In this document: one piece after another, positions 25,306-36,919 of the stretch | Numbering within the stretch: the stretch's first letter is position 1 | Layout: each line of letters starts with the position of its first letter | From: Liquidambar formosana | Lineage: Eukaryota; Streptophyta; Magnoliopsida; Saxifragales; Altingiaceae | Direction: 5' to 3' | Length of the DNA stretch: 64,000 nt | Assembly (NCBI GenBank): GCA_039720395.1 | Contig: CM077831.1 | Coordinates: 30,109,695 to 30,173,694 of the forward strand | The notes under the pieces: generated by a model | Databases searched by the model: none | What the model saw: only the letters and a program-made list of their open reading frames with translations | Told to the model about the DNA's origin: nothing | Made by a program: the position numbers and the translations under genes

Positions 25306-26119
25306 CAATATTTCCATTACCACATAGTCTGCAATGTCACCAATGTACAATTATAAATGACACTATTGTTGTCACACAAGCAAAAGGAAAAATCAATTTC
25401 AATTATTCACATGAGATATCTCAGGAGTTATTGTTCTCTCTTCATTTGGGTCGCTAAGCCCGATAGCAGCTACTATTTCTCGAGGAATTTCCCCATTTTG
25501 TGCAAAGGGTCTTCCTTGTTCTCCAAAGGAAACAAAGTTGCTATCTGCTTTATTGGAAAAGCTTGATGGATTTGGATGAGAGTTAATATTTGGTGAGCCT
25601 TCAGCTGCACTGGCTATACGATCCATACCATCGATAACACCTCCTTCTTGCACTTCACTTTCCTTGGAACTGTGAGAGTTGAGCTCTTTTTTATCAAAGT
25701 ATCTCGCCATCACTTCGATTTTTCTCCATAAAGAAGCTTTGGGATCAAAGCGCATTAAGCCATGCCTATGCTTGTAAATGAATGTAGAGGAAAATATGAC
25801 GAGATCGAGCTAAAAATGAAGCAACTGCAGCAATGAGAAATAGGCCCCAAAAGCTATCAAGACCGATACTGTTTGAAGAAACTGAGGTGCTAGGGTCTGG
25901 ACAACTGGTTTGTTTCCCAAACCAAGCCTTCTCAATTTCTACCATTTTTTCACTCTCTGTCACGTTTAAGATTGCCCTTGAAACATCAGGTACTAGAGGG
26001 GAACCCCTTGGGAAGACCTACAAGTGACAATATTAAAATCCTATTTGAAAAAAAGGTTACTTCTAGCACGAAAGGCTACTTCAATTCCACTCGAAAAAAA
26101 GGTTACTTCTAGAATTAAA

Positions 26120-26224
26120 GACTGTCATTGCTTACCAAATCATGACCATAATTAAAAGTATTGAAGGTATGGAGAAAAGATCCATTCTTTATTATTTTAG
26201 TGGTCATGATTTGGTTGATGACTA
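26120..26224. repeat. Short foldback in intron 4 of copy D
   Basis: Inverted arms with a perfect 15-bp core, ACCAAATCATGACCA at about 26134-26148 and its complement at 26201-26215. It is shared with copy C and sits beside short direct repeats of AAAAAGGTTACTTCTAG. Confidence 0.5.
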
Positions 26225-26462
26225 TCTGTCATGTAAGTATTTTTAGGAGAAAAAACAAAATGCAACAAAGAGAGTAGAGAGAGAACTTACAAAACCGAAC
26301 CCATCAGTCTTATATGTTGGTCCAACCATGGTATATTTCAAACAATATTTTGCTAGAAAAAGCTTAATGTAAGGGATTTCATCGAAAGCAGCAGCAATAC
26401 CACCTTTTGCACTCCCTTTTGATAAAGCTTCATCACATTCTTCGGGAGATTTATATTGTATA

Positions 26463-27578
26463 TGTAATACCCTGAATATTTATTGATTTATTTTACGTGT
26501 GTATATTTGGTGGAATTATACACAAGGTGATAAATTTAAATATTGTTGAGGTTAGTTGAATGTTGGGATATATTGCATTAAATTGCTTTGGATGGAAAGG
26601 ATAATTAATTTGTGATATATATATATATATATAGACAAAAGAATAAAAGAATTGGGAAAAAAAGAGAGAGATCACGTGAAAAGAGAGAAAGAAAGAAGAA
26701 AGAAGAAAAAGAGGATAGAAAAAGTCAAAAGAAGAAATAAAAAAAAAAAAAAGGTAGCTAGTGGTGTGGGCACATAGGAAAAGAAGGAAGAAAAGAAAAA
26801 AAAGTGGGAGGTAGGTGTAGAATAAAGAAAAGAAGAAATGATGAAGAGAGAGAGAGAGAAGGAGGAAAGGACGGAAGAGAAGAAATAAATAGAGAAGAGA
26901 AGGAAAGAAATAAGAAAGGGAGAAAGAGGAAGGGAGAAGCCGAGAGAGGCAGTGGCCAAACGGTTCATCGGTCGGAGTATGGGAAGTTTTAATCCGACTT
27001 ATTTTATTCACTTATTTTTGAGGTAGGGGGTTTAATTCTTGTATGGTAAATGATGATTATTTTGAAGCATATGTTAAGATTTGATTTATGTAAGGTGATA
27101 ATTCTTGATGGTGATATATTTGAGGTTTATGATGGTTGATTTCATAGAGATTATATTTGAGGTTTATGATTTGGAGTTCGTATTATTTGATTAATTTATA
27201 TATTATTTTGAATATATAAATGCTTGTATGTGATTTTAAAACATTATTTATTGTATAGGAATTTGATTTCCTACTGGGCAGTTGTTCGCTCACCCCAATA
27301 TATTTTCAGGTGATAATTGTTGGCGGCACGTAGTAGAATTGGGGTCGAGATTTGGAGAAGTTATCACGTACATTTATTTTTATTTAAAGCTGATGTAATT
27401 TTATTCATTTGGTTGGCCAATGTATATTGATGATGAGTTTTGGGTTAACCATGGCTACCCTCAGCTGCGCAATACTCTGTATTTTGAAAGGAATGTATTT
27501 TTGAAAATATTGATTTGTACGGAGCTCATAAAAAAAAAAATTGTACGTGTTGAGGTTTATAAATTTTGGGGCGTTACA
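26463..27578 (+). repeat. 5' LTR (1116 bp)
   Basis: Direct repeat with 28084-29202. The visible differences are AT-repeat length (near 26620 versus 28240) and an A-run length, so the insertion is very young. It contains a long GA-rich stretch (about 26640-26945) whose complement gives spurious long open frames. Confidence 0.97.
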
Positions 27579-27581
27579 ATT

Positions 27582-27593
27582 TGGTATCAGAGC
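27582..27593 (+). other. Primer-binding site (initiator tRNA-Met type)
   Basis: TGGTATCAGAGC three bases after the 5' LTR, the usual plant retrotransposon site complementary to the 3' end of initiator tRNA-Met. Confidence 0.9.
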
Positions 27594-28083
27594 TAAGGAC
27601 GACTCTGACTTTTGGATGGGAGATGATGTGGCAATAGTTTCAATAGGACCAACAGTCCCAATAGGCCCAAGATGGGTGAGGGTGAGGGTGAGGTTGAGTG
27701 AACCAACAGTCCCAACAGTCCCAATAGGCTCAATAGGGTGAGGGTGAGGTTGAGGGATGAGTCACATATTTCACATCAAAAGCGGACAAGTCCAAGATCT
27801 GGGAAAAGTGAAGGTATTGTTTTATTATGAGATGGCATGGTTAAGTTAGTACGTACCGCGTGTGGTACTATGGTTTATTTGAAATTCTTGATGAAAAAAA
27901 TACAATACCTATTTTAGAAAAAAAAAAAATTGTTTTCTTGAGAATGGAAAATTTTTGTTTGATTTATGAGCTCTTTTAAAAAAAATCAGAGTTTGCAGCG
28001 GAAGCTTAGTGGTATAACCAATAAGTATTTGATCTGAGGTTATTCAAATTTCGAGGACGAAATTTCTTTTAAGGGTGGTGGAA

Positions 28084-29202
28084 TGTAATACCCTGAATAT
28101 TTATTGATTTATTTTACGTGTGTATATTTGGTGGAATTATACACAAGGTGATAAATTTAAATATTGTTGAGGTTAGTTGAATGTTGGGATATATTGCATT
28201 AAATTGCTTTGGATGGAAAGGATAATTAATTTGTGATATATATATATATATATATAGACAAAAGAATAAAAGAATTGGGAAAAAAAGAGAGAGATCACGT
28301 GAAAAGAGAGAAAGAAAGAAGAAAGAAGAAAAAGAGGATAGAAAAAGTCAAAAGAAGAAATAAAAAAAAAAAAAAAGGTAGCTAGTGGTGTGGGCACATA
28401 GGAAAAGAAGGAAGAAAAGAAAAAAAAGTGGGAGGTAGGTGTAGAATAAAGAAAAGAAGAAATGATGAAGAGAGAGAGAGAGAAGGAGGAAAGGACGGAA
28501 GAGAAGAAATAAATAGAGAAGAGAAGGAAAGAAATAAGAAAGGGAGAAAGAGGAAGGGAGAAGCCGAGAGAGGCAGTGGCCAAACGGTTCATCGGTCGGA
28601 GTATGGGAAGTTTTAATCCGACTTATTTTATTCACTTATTTTTGAGGTAGGGGGTTTAATTCTTGTATGGTAAATGATGATTATTTTGAAGCATATGTTA
28701 AGATTTGATTTATGTAAGGTGATAATTCTTGATGGTGATATATTTGAGGTTTATGATGGTTGATTTCATAGAGATTATATTTGAGGTTTATGATTTGGAG
28801 TTCGTATTATTTGATTAATTTATATATTATTTTGAATATATAAATGCTTGTATGTGATTTTAAAACATTATTTATTGTATAGGAATTTGATTTCCTACTG
28901 GGCAGTTGTTCGCTCACCCCAATATATTTTCAGGTGATAATTGTTGGCGGCACGTAGTAGAATTGGGGTCGAGATTTGGAGAAGTTATCACGTACATTTA
29001 TTTTTATTTAAAGCTGATGTAATTTTATTCATTTGGTTGGCCAATGTATATTGATGATGAGTTTTGGGTTAACCATGGCTACCCTCAGCTGCGCAATACT
29101 CTGTATTTTGAAAGGAATGTATTTTTGAAAATATTGATTTGTACGGAGCTCATAAAAAAAAAAATTGTACGTGTTGAGGTTTATAAATTTTGGGGCGTTA
29201 CA
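28084..29202 (+). repeat. 3' LTR (1119 bp)
   Basis: Near-identical to the 5' LTR, starting TGTAATACC and ending GTTACA directly before the second GTATA. Confidence 0.97.
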
Positions 29203-32073
29203 GTATAAGCTTGGATTTGTTGAAGTTCATTCGTAGCAAAAGTCCCACAACAAAAGAACCCTCTTGGTAGCCCACAAACTCCCCTTTCTTAATAAGCTCA
29301 TTCACATCGGTGACTGTTGGCTGGAGTTGTTGAACTGTCAACATTGAAGTTAAGCTAGCTGTGTAACTTTGAGTCAAAATGAGCACCACAAAAAACCATA
29401 TGATCATCACGAACCTACCCAAGTTACTCAACACTCTCTCTCCTATAAGCATAACACCCAAAAGAAAGGAATAATTATTAGTGACTTCGATCATATGACT
29501 ATTGAATTGAAAAATACGGAATAATTTATTTGAGCAATATCTTGAATTAAATATACTTGCATGAGCATGATTAGTGGACTAATATGGAATTTCCATGAAA
29601 TGTCAAGGTTAAAGTTGGGCAATTCCTAGCATGGAAAACAGGCAAGCAAATAATACTAGTAGAAGGGGTTCATCTTCGCACTACAAATATTAAAGAGGTG
29701 CATGGAAAAGAAGTTACTCTGTGCAAAAACCATGGTTGAGAATGAGAACCAAAACATTGTGCCGATTTGATGCGAAAGAGGACCCCTAAAATCTTTATTT
29801 ATTCGGTGTTCCAGAAGCCAAATTACAAATCCTATGAAGACAAAGAAACCACCGCTTGTCACCCAAAGGTCCCAAGTCAAAGGCTTCAAGAAAACCCAAG
29901 CATTCTTTCTGTTATTGTCTTTGATTGGCACAACCATTGATACACCAGATTCTGTGTATGGTAGTGTAAAATCGACATACAAGGACCTGTTAGCTATTAT
30001 AGTTGTATCCCCCACCACAGCATCATATTTCTGTTCATAATTAATAAACCAACAAAAATTAAGTAAGAAATATGTTCTGTAGTTTTCAGTATAGAAATAC
30101 AGAACTTCTGTTTCATGAGAAAATGAAATTAGAATATGCAGTACATAAACTTTGTTCGATAGTTCTTCAATGCTGTCTGCACTAAAGTTATGCATGAGAG
30201 TAACTTTATTGATTGATGACTCTATAGCCTAGCATTTCGGTTCTGGAAAATCGTAGACGTTTTATGTAATGCTGTATCATAATTTATAATTTTGCACAAA
30301 ACCAAGAAGTTTCAAGTTACCTGGAGATACACTTGATAGATTAAGTCATTGTAAGTACCAGCACTCTCGCCATCAGGCTTCTCGAAGGGAATGAAGTCAT
30401 AAGGAAGAGCATATGGTAATGCTTCCACTACGGCAATGAAGACATCTATGCAATACCCAGTTACAGTTGTAGTGTTTATGCTAAGATCTCGTGTCACCTT
30501 TACAAATTCGTTAAAACCTACATCCGTCACTGGAACCCCAATTCTCAACCTCTTCCCATTTGTGGGTATCACCCAACCCTTTGGAACAGATGTAGTTTCA
30601 CCTGGCCATATGATACCACCAAGATTTGTCTTGGAAGTAGAGTACACGCTTGTGTTTGAGAATTTCAATTTCCTTACAATTCCATCTTTTGGTGTCCAAA
30701 ATCCAATTCCTCTTCCACCATTACCAATCACGTTTACTATCTGGAAAGCTGATGATTGTAGCTGCCCATCAATAAGAAGGAAATCTCCTGCAAGGCCTTT
30801 AAATGTAGTACTTGATATTGTTTGCTGAAGTCTTGGACCATTTTGAGAGATTCCAAAAGCTTCTAGACAAGAAGAATTCTTGGACATGATCATCTTTTGG
30901 AAACCAAAGTTTGTAGCAACAAGTTTCTCAACTGCCAATGCTAGAGCCAAAGTAGCATCATAAGCCCATAGTCCGTAAATGTTTAGTTTGGCGTCAACAA
31001 TGGTTGGGTTGTCTTGTTGGGATTTCCTTTTCCATCGAATGCTAAAATCTTCAACCTCTTTTGTTTTTGGAATGAAATTCTCTACACCCAACACCCCTTG
31101 CATTGAATCAATGACCGAAGGATCCATGGAACTTAAAAAATTACCAATTCCATCAGTTACAATCCAAACATATCCTTCGCTCATCATTCCAACCTCTTGT
31201 GCTTTTAAAAAAAGCCGAGAGCCGAGAGTGGGTAACATGTGAACAATGAAAACTCTAGTTTCCGTTGTCATCAACTTATAAAGCTCTTGAACAATTTGAT
31301 CATCGGTTGCAGCCGGAGGAATGACACTACGGTAGGGCACACTGATGTCAATCTCTTGCAACGCAGCTGTAAGAAAAGGTATCAGACCTTCTCCATACTC
31401 GTTGCTCACGTAGACGGGCACGGCTTCTCTCCATCCAAAGGCTTGAATAATTGCACTTATGGCTTTTACTTGGGACGAGTCATTTTGGGCGGCTCGTATA
31501 AAATATGGACTCCGAATTGAAGAAATAGAATCGCTTGTTGCAGAGAATGATATAATGGGCACCTGAGCTTTGTCTCCGAGATCAATAATAAAGTCGGCCT
31601 GCGTTGATAATTCTGGCCCAATGATGGCTTGTACTTCTACAATTTTGATCAAGTCCAGGGCTGTTTTTCACAGGGAAAGAGACAAGACTATCAAATTTTG
31701 AAAGGGCTATTGAGAGAGAGAGAGAGAGAGAGAAAGAGTACCTGTTGAAGCTGCACCAACAACATCTCTCTTGGAGTCCCTGGTGTTGAGGACAAGCCTA
31801 GTTTTGAAGTAGCCATGAGACTCATAGAAATCCGAGAGTGCCATTGATATGCAGCTAAACCCCATCTTTCCAAACCTTGTATCAAGGTCAAGAAGGACTC
31901 CCACATTGACTGGTATTGTTGTGTTCTGTGCCATCACCATTTCTGTAAAGAAAAACCATGGTGAGAAAAGGAAAAGGAGAGAGAACAAGAAGAATTGGGT
32001 AAGGTTCTTCATCTTTGAGGTTTGAAGCTCGGAGAAGCTTTGATTTTGTGGTGTTAACAGATGGAAGATACAA

Positions 32074-32082
32074 TATTTATAG
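32074..32082 (-). promoter_or_regulatory. Probable TATA box of GLR copy D
   Basis: CTATAAATA on the minus strand, about 62-70 bases upstream of the ATG at 32012, placed as in B, E and F. The promoter may still be active although the coding region is broken. Confidence 0.6.
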
Positions 32083-32663
32083 GATTATAGAATTTTGAAA
32101 AAAAAGAATCAGAAACCGACATCGATGCAGTTGTTTGGTACTGTTCGTAGGGAGGACCCAACAGCGCTATTATAAATTAAAGTAGAATAGGATGCATGCT
32201 AGGTGTTTGGTGATATGTCCAGGAGTTGGGTTCCATTGGTAGTGGTTTTTGTTCTTTTTGGTGTTGCATCATCGAGTGTGTAGGGTGTCGGATTTCGATT
32301 TGATAATCAATAACTATGTACATTTGGGGCTATGGGCATTGTATTAGAATCAGGAATTGTGAGTAGGGATTTTTTTTTCCCCCCTATTTTTTGTTGAAAT
32401 TACTCCTATTTTTAACCCCTTTTAATATCTATAAATAGATATTAATGTTTCCACACAAACTTGATTTCGAGATCACTCACTTAACAAATAGGATAAACAC
32501 AGTAGACTACCATATTATAAATTATGAATGTTTTTTTTATGTACTTAGTTTTGGCAAGAGGTTATTTAGATGTTATTTTTTTATTTACTTATTTTGGGCA
32601 AAATGTTTTAGACACGGATAAAACCATGAGAAAGGCTATTTTGACCCATTTTATTAATTATTA

Positions 32664-32924
32664 CTCCCTCTGTTTCTAAATAAATGGCCTACTTTCCTTT
32701 TTTGGGATATTTCAAAATTATTGTCATATTTCAAAACTCATTGGTTCTTTTTTATTCTTTTTCTAAAATACCTTTAAAAAGGTATTTTCTCTTTTTCTAA
32801 TGTTTTGCACACTTGAGGGTAAAGTTGGAATATCAAAACATATGTATTGATGTAAAAGCATTTAATAAGGTTTTCTTAAAAACGTGTTTTTTAAAAGGAG
32901 ACGGTCAATTTGAAACGGAATGAG
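32664..32924. mobile_element. Stowaway-type MITE (Tc1/mariner-like ends)
   Basis: 261 bp with terminal inverted repeats CTCCCTCTGTTTCTAAAT and ATTTGAAACGGAATGAG, flanked by TA on both sides (32662-32663 and 32925-32926). CTCCCTC-type ends plus a TA target duplication are diagnostic of Stowaway elements. Non-coding; lies about 650 bp upstream of D. Confidence 0.85.
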
Positions 32925-33849
32925 TAACTTATTTTGGTGATAGGTGAAGAGTGCATAGGTCCATCAATATGAGTCGATAAGAAGGATTCACAAGTATTTT
33001 TCTAAAGCCACTATTTAGTGAAGCCACTGCTCATTTTCCTTGTAACAATCTAATAAAAAAGAAATGGGAGATCAAATCCAAAATCTTTGATTTCTTAAGA
33101 TATGCTAGTCTACCATTTCGAGTTATCTAATTAAATTATGGATAAGGAGCTCATTAGGATGGCATTGACTTGAAAAATTGTCTACGTATACTTCAGTGAC
33201 TTAGAAGCGTCCAACAGGTAGGTAACGTGGGGAGAGTACGAAAGAATGGAGAAAGCAACTCTATTCTCTGTTAGTATGTTTATTAATTGTTCAAATTTTT
33301 TGAAGGACCAAAATAAAATAAGACGGTCCACGGAAGTGCCATATATATAAAGTAAATAAAATAAGGACTTGTGTGTCTTATCAGCGTAATTATATAATGA
33401 GTGAAAAAATAAATAAATAAATAAATTCCATCGTTCCTTATTGAAATGAGTGGGACATTTCTAGTGTTCAAAGATATCATTTGTCTTTAATTTTTATTTT
33501 TTTTAAAAAGATATCATTTGTCTGATTTCATTAGCGTTTACCTTGACCAAATCAAAGTATGATTGCGGAATAAATACTGTGGTCCAGGGTTTATAGAAGA
33601 TGATGGTCTTTGTTGTAAGTTGTAACCAAAGCTAAACAAGCTTTATTGAACGATTTAATATGCCCACTTACTCACATTGGTGACTTAATTTCTACTTATA
33701 TAATTTGTACCAAGTTTCCTTAAAGAATTTCATCAAATTGTCAATATAATATGATTTTTATTTTTTATTTTTTTATAAACCTTTATAGTTAACAAGGGTG
33801 GAGTACATGGTGGGCTACACTGGGCTGTAACCCAGGTAGGCCAGCCCTA

Positions 33850-34410
33850 ATTTTTTTTTTTTTTTTTTTTCTATAAATATTGTGGGTTTTAGTTTTAGCC
33901 TAGGTGAAACAAAAATTGAAAGAGAGCTTAACATAGAAGAGCCTTTCCAAGTTAAGAGTGGCTATTGAAACCCTTCAATATTGTTATTTGCATACCACAC
34001 TTATTTTAATTTTTAAGATTTTATAAAAAAAAATATATAAGTTTTTTTATGAAAATTAGTCGGGTGGTGCACTAGAAAACATAATTTTGAACAACTTTGC
34101 AGGAGAAAGTTTTTCAAAATCTGTCAGATTGTGTAGCCATTTATAGTTTTTGTTTCATTTTTAATCAAAATATCTACTTAAATAATAGATTTTGGAAAAA
34201 TTTTCTTTTGCAAAGTTGTTCAAAATGATGTTTTTTAGTGGACTTCACGACTAGTTTTTACGAAAACCTTTTATAATTTTCATAAAATATTGAAAAATAA
34301 AACAAGTAGTATGTGCAATAACATTGAGGGGTTGCAATAATTGCTCTCTTTCTAAGTTTTTGTAAACAAAAGGCCCAAAAATATATAATAAAAAAAAAAG
34401 AAAAAAAAGA
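33850..34410. repeat. Long imperfect inverted repeat (foldback)
   Basis: The arm ending near 34122 (CACTAGAAAACATAATTTTG, AACAACTTTGC) is the reverse complement, with mismatches and indels, of the arm starting near 34187 (GCAAAGTTGTTCAAAATGAT). Pairing can be followed outward to about 33850 and 34410. The spacer is about 65 bp. The left arm has about 40 extra bases near 33925-33960. It could be a foldback transposon or a source of double-stranded RNA; no miRNA is claimed. Confidence 0.7.
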
Positions 34411-35419
34411 GGGGAGTGGGGGGGGTGGGGGGGGAGAGAAAGAGGAACCAAGAAAGCTTCTTGATCTAACGCATCGAACAACCAACAACGCCACCTCTCA
34501 CCTTTACGACCAGTCTCACCGATTAATCCATCACCACCTATCCCTCATCACAACCATATCTAGTGAAGGTATCAACTCCAACAACTCAAATTCCAATTAC
34601 CAGATTCTATATATTACTGTAGCCACTTTCCTTAAAAACAGCATTTTACTAGAAAGCGACCTTTATACTTTTATTTATTTATTTATTTTATTTTATTTTT
34701 AACCATGATTTCTGATTTTCTATTAAGAGTATTAAAAATGGCACAAGGCCTCCCACTTCTACAGTCGGTAAAAAAATATTTTCAAACCGTGGACAAATTC
34801 AAGCCGAGAAGGTGGTCTTCCCATGAATTCACCCTAATTCAAGGAAACATGACCATGCATAACACAGCACCCCAATTCCAAATTGTCAGTTCTTGATTGA
34901 GGCATTCAATTCCAACCCCATGTTCATACCAAATAACGAGGTCAACCGTATAATGCATTACTCACAAGTTGGCATGTGTAGAAAACTTAAAATCCAACTT
35001 GACGTCTTTGATCATCCTCATTACCCTTGGTCATTGTCTCATTGACTCGACCACATTATATATATATTCTTTTTGTTTTTTTTTTTTTTTTGTTTTTTGT
35101 TTTTTTTGTTTTTGTTAACAGAAATATGCATGAAAGGTAAGGATATACTTGAATTTGTCTTTCTTTTTTTTTTTTTCTTTTTTTTTTTTTTTCAATTTTA
35201 TTATTGTTATTATTATATTTTAGTTTATAATTATTTTTAATGTCCTGAACATTCAGAACAAGATTGCACACCATGGAGTCATGCATGGCATTTGAACACA
35301 TGCGCGAGGCTGAATGGTGTTGAATTGGAATATCTCACACACCATATTATGTTACTTCATTTTCCAACAATTGGCTTCATATTTAGGAGAAATTCTATGG
35401 TACCCACAAAAAAACAGGG

Positions 35420-35600
35420 GTAATATACGAAGTGATAATCGATTAGAATTTGTGATAATTTCATCACATTTTGTGATAATTTGGTTACATTTGTGATAAC
35501 CAGTAATATATCACATTTATGGTAACTGATCAGATTTGTGGTAATCAGTTATCACAAAATGTGATAAGTTGTAAGAGAATGTGATCGATTAACACTTTTG
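35420..35600. repeat. Cluster of GTGATAA / TTATCAC inverted motifs
   Basis: GTGATAA or its complement occurs at least seven times in 180 bp. TTATCACAAAATGTGATAA (35550-35568) is itself a hairpin, and its arms pair with TCACATTTTGTGATAA at 35465-35480. This is a dense self-complementary patch, possibly a decayed MITE. Confidence 0.6.
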
Positions 35601-36226
35601 AGTGTAATACCTTAATTTTTATTTTTATTTTTTATGTGAGGACCATAGAAGCACCCTTGATTTGGACTGTTTAGCTTAGTACAAAAGATAACATTTCATT
35701 TTTTATTAAGAGAATGTGATCAATTACCACTTTTGAGTATGATAACTAGTAATTTTTATTTTTATTTTTAAACCTCTTGCCTTCTTGGATTGAAAATTTT
35801 TTTTCCTCCTATTGTAATGCCAATGACAAAAAGTTGCATTTTTTTTTTTTTTAATCCCCAAATTTATACAAGTTTAGTGAAAAACAGTTTTTACCATTGC
35901 TTCAATGTTGCTCATCCCAAAAAAAAAAAAAACAGCCTCAATATTCAGTATTCGAGGCCGAAAGTTTATAATTGATAATTTTCCGCCTAGAACACGAGCA
36001 AATATTTAATTCAAAAAAGAAATAAATAAAAAATAAAAACTAACTCCCATATTAATGCTAGTAGCTAGCTGTCGAACATGAAGGCATTGGGTCAAGTAAG
36101 CATTTTAATTTATAATTTAACCCCTACATTTATACAGAATTTCACAATGACTCATCTATATCAATGTCCAATCACAAATGACACTGCAAAAGGAAAAATC
36201 AATATCAATTGTTTACATGCGATATT

Positions 36227-36874
36227 TCAGCAGCTAGGAGTTAACGGTCTCCCTTCAACTGGGTTGGTAAGCTCAATAGCTATTACAATTTCTCTAGTGG
36301 TTTCCTGGTTTGGACTCAGATTGCCGTTTTTGGCAGGGGGTGTTCCTTGTTCTCCATAATCAACAAAGGTGCTATCTGCGTAATTAGAATAGCTTGATGG
36401 ACTTGGAGGACAGTTGGTGTTTGGCGAGCCTTCGACTGCACTGGCCATACCATTCGTACCATCGGCAACACTTGTGTCTCGCACTTCACCTCTCCTAAAA
36501 GTGAAGGACTTTTGGTCTCTATGGTTAAAGTGTCCAGCCAACAATACGAATTTTTCCCATAAAGAATGTTTGGGATCAATCAATACATGCCAACGCTCGT
36601 AAATGAACATAGTGGTGAAAATGATTAGAGCTAGAGATGAAGCAACTGCAGCAATGAGGAATAGGCCCCAAAAGCTGTTGAGACCAAGACTGTTTGAAGA
36701 AACTGAGGTGCTAGTGCTTGTTGGACAATTAGTTTGTTGCCCAAGCCAAGCTTTCTCAATCTCTACCATTTTTTCACCTTCAGTCACGTTTAAAATTGCC
36801 CTCGACACATCATCTACCAGAGGGGAACCAATTGGGAAGACCTGCAAGTCACAATATTATAAAACTCCTGCGTG

Positions 36875-36919
<45 letters not shown>

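Larger units (their letters stand above)
26463..29202 (+). mobile_element. Non-autonomous LTR retrotransposon in exon 4 of copy D (2740 bp)
   Basis: Complete element: 5' LTR 26463-27578, internal 27579-28083, 3' LTR 28084-29202, flanked by the 5-bp target duplication GTATA (26458-26462 and 29203-29207). The LTRs begin TGTAATACCC and end GGGGCGTTACA. A primer-binding site for initiator tRNA-Met (TGGTATCAGAGC, 27582-27593) and a purine tract (AAGGGTGGTGGAA, 28071-28083) confirm plus orientation, antisense to the gene. The 505-bp interior has no gag or pol, only a short duplicated GGGTGAGGGTGAGG/CCAACAGTCCCAATAGG stretch, so it needs enzymes in trans. End motifs and interior edges (TTCGAGGACGAAATTTC) look like Ty3/gypsy chromoviruses, an inference. 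Confidence 0.97.
25399..32012 (-). pseudogene. GLR2-like: GLR copy D: clade II glutamate receptor-like gene disrupted by an LTR element and a 4-bp insertion
   Basis: Exons are 31742..32012, 30321..31660, 29718..30030, 4 (29208..29442 plus 26291..26462 around the insertion) and 25399..26017. All splice sites are GT-AG. Exon 4 without the insertion is exactly 407 bp, as in B, E and F. Signal peptide, ATD, S1, M1, pore, M3 (SYTASLTSMLTV), S2 (DEIPY) and M4 remain. Two lesions are visible: an LTR retroelement inside the S2-coding part of exon 4, and GATCGAGC in place of GAGC near 25802-25808, a 4-bp insertion that shifts frame within M4/tail. Intron 1 is only 81 bp against 2-4 kb in A, B, E and F. 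Apart from these lesions the frame is open, so loss of function is recent. Antisense or spliced transcripts remain possible. Confidence 0.92.
32090..36226. other. Intergenic region between copies E (3' end) and D (5' end)
   Basis: No host gene seen. Contents left to right: Stowaway-like MITE (32664-32924), D's conserved upstream block (about 33470-33630), a long foldback (about 33850-34410), the amplified intergenic block near 34890, T-rich runs (35070-35195), a GTGATAA/TTATCAC-rich hairpin cluster (35420-35600), and a partial direct repeat (about 35570-35620 versus 35705-35760). Confidence 0.7.

Noticed and set aside
26493..27011. Minus-strand frames of 139-172 codons within the LTRs (26493-27011, 28173-28592)
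   Set aside because: Low-complexity F/S/L-rich translation of a GA-rich LTR stretch, present in both LTRs. Not a protein gene.
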